Positions 14,118-14,835 of a stretch of 14,835 bases of DNA are shown here, piece after piece. The DNA comes from Bacilli bacterium (lineage in GTDB: Bacteria > Bacillota_I > Bacilli_A > RFN20 > CAG-288). The position numbers were made by a program, and so were the translations under genes. The stretch spans positions 1 to 14,835 of the forward strand of contig CAAGIQ010000026.1 in assembly GCA_900769965.1 (NCBI GenBank). The letters are read 5' to 3'. The notes beneath the pieces were generated by a model. It saw only the letters and a program-made list of their open reading frames with translations, did no database searches and was not told the DNA's origin. The first letter of the stretch is position 1; each line of letters opens with the position of its first letter.

Positions 14118-14835
14118 TTAATTATCTATGGTTTTTTGGACAATATTAGACTTAATCGAAAGAATATAAAAGCCAATTGATACGACTTCAAATGCCATAC
14201 TTACTACTGCAAGAGCCAATAAAGAAGCTTCGTATAATATACCTAATATCATGCTTCCGACAAACCAGCTAAGTCCAAATACACCCTCAAATAATCCAAA
14301 GCCTAAAGATCTTTTGTCTTTAGAAGTAAGTTTTGCAACAGCGGATTTTAGTATTGATTCTTGAGCACCCATTCCTACTCCCCATAGAGCAACACCGATA
14401 TATATCGTATAAGAATTTGGGAAGATGAATATAAATAATGGGAATAGGAAGGAAACTAAGGTCGATAGAATTAACACCTTTATTCCAAACTTATCGAATA
14501 ATGTTCCAAAAAATAACGCTGCAAAAGCATCGATTAGCATCGCTAAGGAGTAAAGAAGAGGCAGGTTTTTAACATCGAAAAGATTTAGAGTTTCAACATG
14601 ATATGTGATAAGTGGAAAATCGATAAATCCGAATGCGCAGAAAGAGATTGCAATTAGATAGAAGTAGAAGCTTTTAGATATGTTATCTTTAGTCTCTTCT
14701 TTCTTCTCTTCAACCTCTAAAGATTCTGGATGAGGATATTTAATCCTAGCGATTAAAAGAAGAACTAAAGTCAAAATTGCAGGAATACCAAGAACTAAGA
14801 AGCAAGTCTTATAGGAGTCGAATAGCGGAGCGTCT
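14118..14835 (-). CDS. Major facilitator superfamily transporter (N-terminal part outside window)
   Basis: Membrane transporter of unknown substrate. The frame is open on the minus strand to the window edge; upstream of the first possible start (TTG at 14774) it continues with residues such as FLVLGIPAIL, typical of the end of the sixth MFS helix. The visible part therefore runs from about helix 6 to helix 12. A charged cytoplasmic loop (ARIKYPHPESLEVEEKKEETKD) is followed by six hydrophobic segments. The MFS loop motif appears as GTLFDKFGIK. A conserved block GMGAQESILKSAVAKLTSKD follows, then LGFGLFEGVFGLSWFVGSM. The gene ends with TAA at 14118-14120. It may share a transcript with the downstream diguanylate cyclase gene, as I found no convincing terminator in the 74 bases between them. 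Confidence 0.88.
   Translation of the reverse strand, partial: DAPLFDSYKTCFLVLGIPAILTLVLLLIARIKYPHPESLEVEEKKEETKDNISKSFYFYLIAISFCAFGFIDFPLITYHVETLNLFDVKNLPLLYSLAMLIDAFAALFFGTLFDKFGIKVLILSTLVSFLFPLFIFIFPNSYTIYIGVALWGVGMGAQESILKSAVAKLTSKDKRSLGFGLFEGVFGLSWFVGSMILGILYEASLLALAVVSMAFEVVSIGFYILSIKSNIVQKTIDN

Noticed and set aside
1..14835. Mycoplasma-type genetic code (TGA as Trp)
   Set aside because: All Trp codons are TGG, and TGA at 12921-12923 terminates a gene exactly where the conserved domain ends and a terminator begins.

Overview
The window looks like a low-GC member of the Bacilli, possibly an uncultured gut lineage of the RF39/RFN20/Erysipelotrichales/Acholeplasmatales kind. I infer this from the AT-rich DNA, arginine encoded almost only by AGA, clear Shine-Dalgarno sites and lipobox signal peptides. 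Trp is always TGG, and TGA ends the gene at 12921-12923, so the standard bacterial code applies and not the Mycoplasma code. The exact taxon is not determined.

Positions 1-12923 hold a tightly packed plus-strand gene cluster, very probably one carbohydrate-utilisation operon. Gaps are 42 bases or less, several genes overlap, and the only convincing terminator is at 12923-12948. In order it encodes: the 3' part of a MalG-type sugar ABC permease, a sugar-binding lipoprotein, a MalF-type permease, an unrecognised lipoprotein with a second membrane anchor at its C terminus, a YesL/DUF624 membrane protein, a class I mannose-6-phosphate isomerase homologue with a long N-terminal domain, a BadF/GlcNAc-kinase-type sugar kinase, a membrane-anchored SGNH/GDSL esterase, and three diverged paralogues of a putative glycan-active beta-propeller. 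Two of the paralogues have no signal peptide. The third is a lipoprotein carrying two discoidin/CBM32-like domains.

My reading, which is inference, is this. The surface lipoprotein enzyme binds and trims a glycan, and the ABC importer takes up the oligosaccharide. The cytoplasmic propeller proteins and the esterase finish it, and the kinase and isomerase feed the sugar into central metabolism. The substrate is not identifiable; a mannose-, GlcNAc- or related amino-sugar-containing host or dietary glycan fits best. No ATPase subunit and no transcriptional regulator lie in the window.

From 13014 to the end the genes are on the minus strand and look unrelated: a GGDEF diguanylate cyclase with its own terminator, and a major facilitator superfamily transporter cut by the window edge. 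The stretch 12949-13013 between the facing terminators holds no gene or convincing signal. I saw no tRNA, rRNA, CRISPR, insertion sequence or attachment site. No gene-free stretch exceeds about 130 bases.
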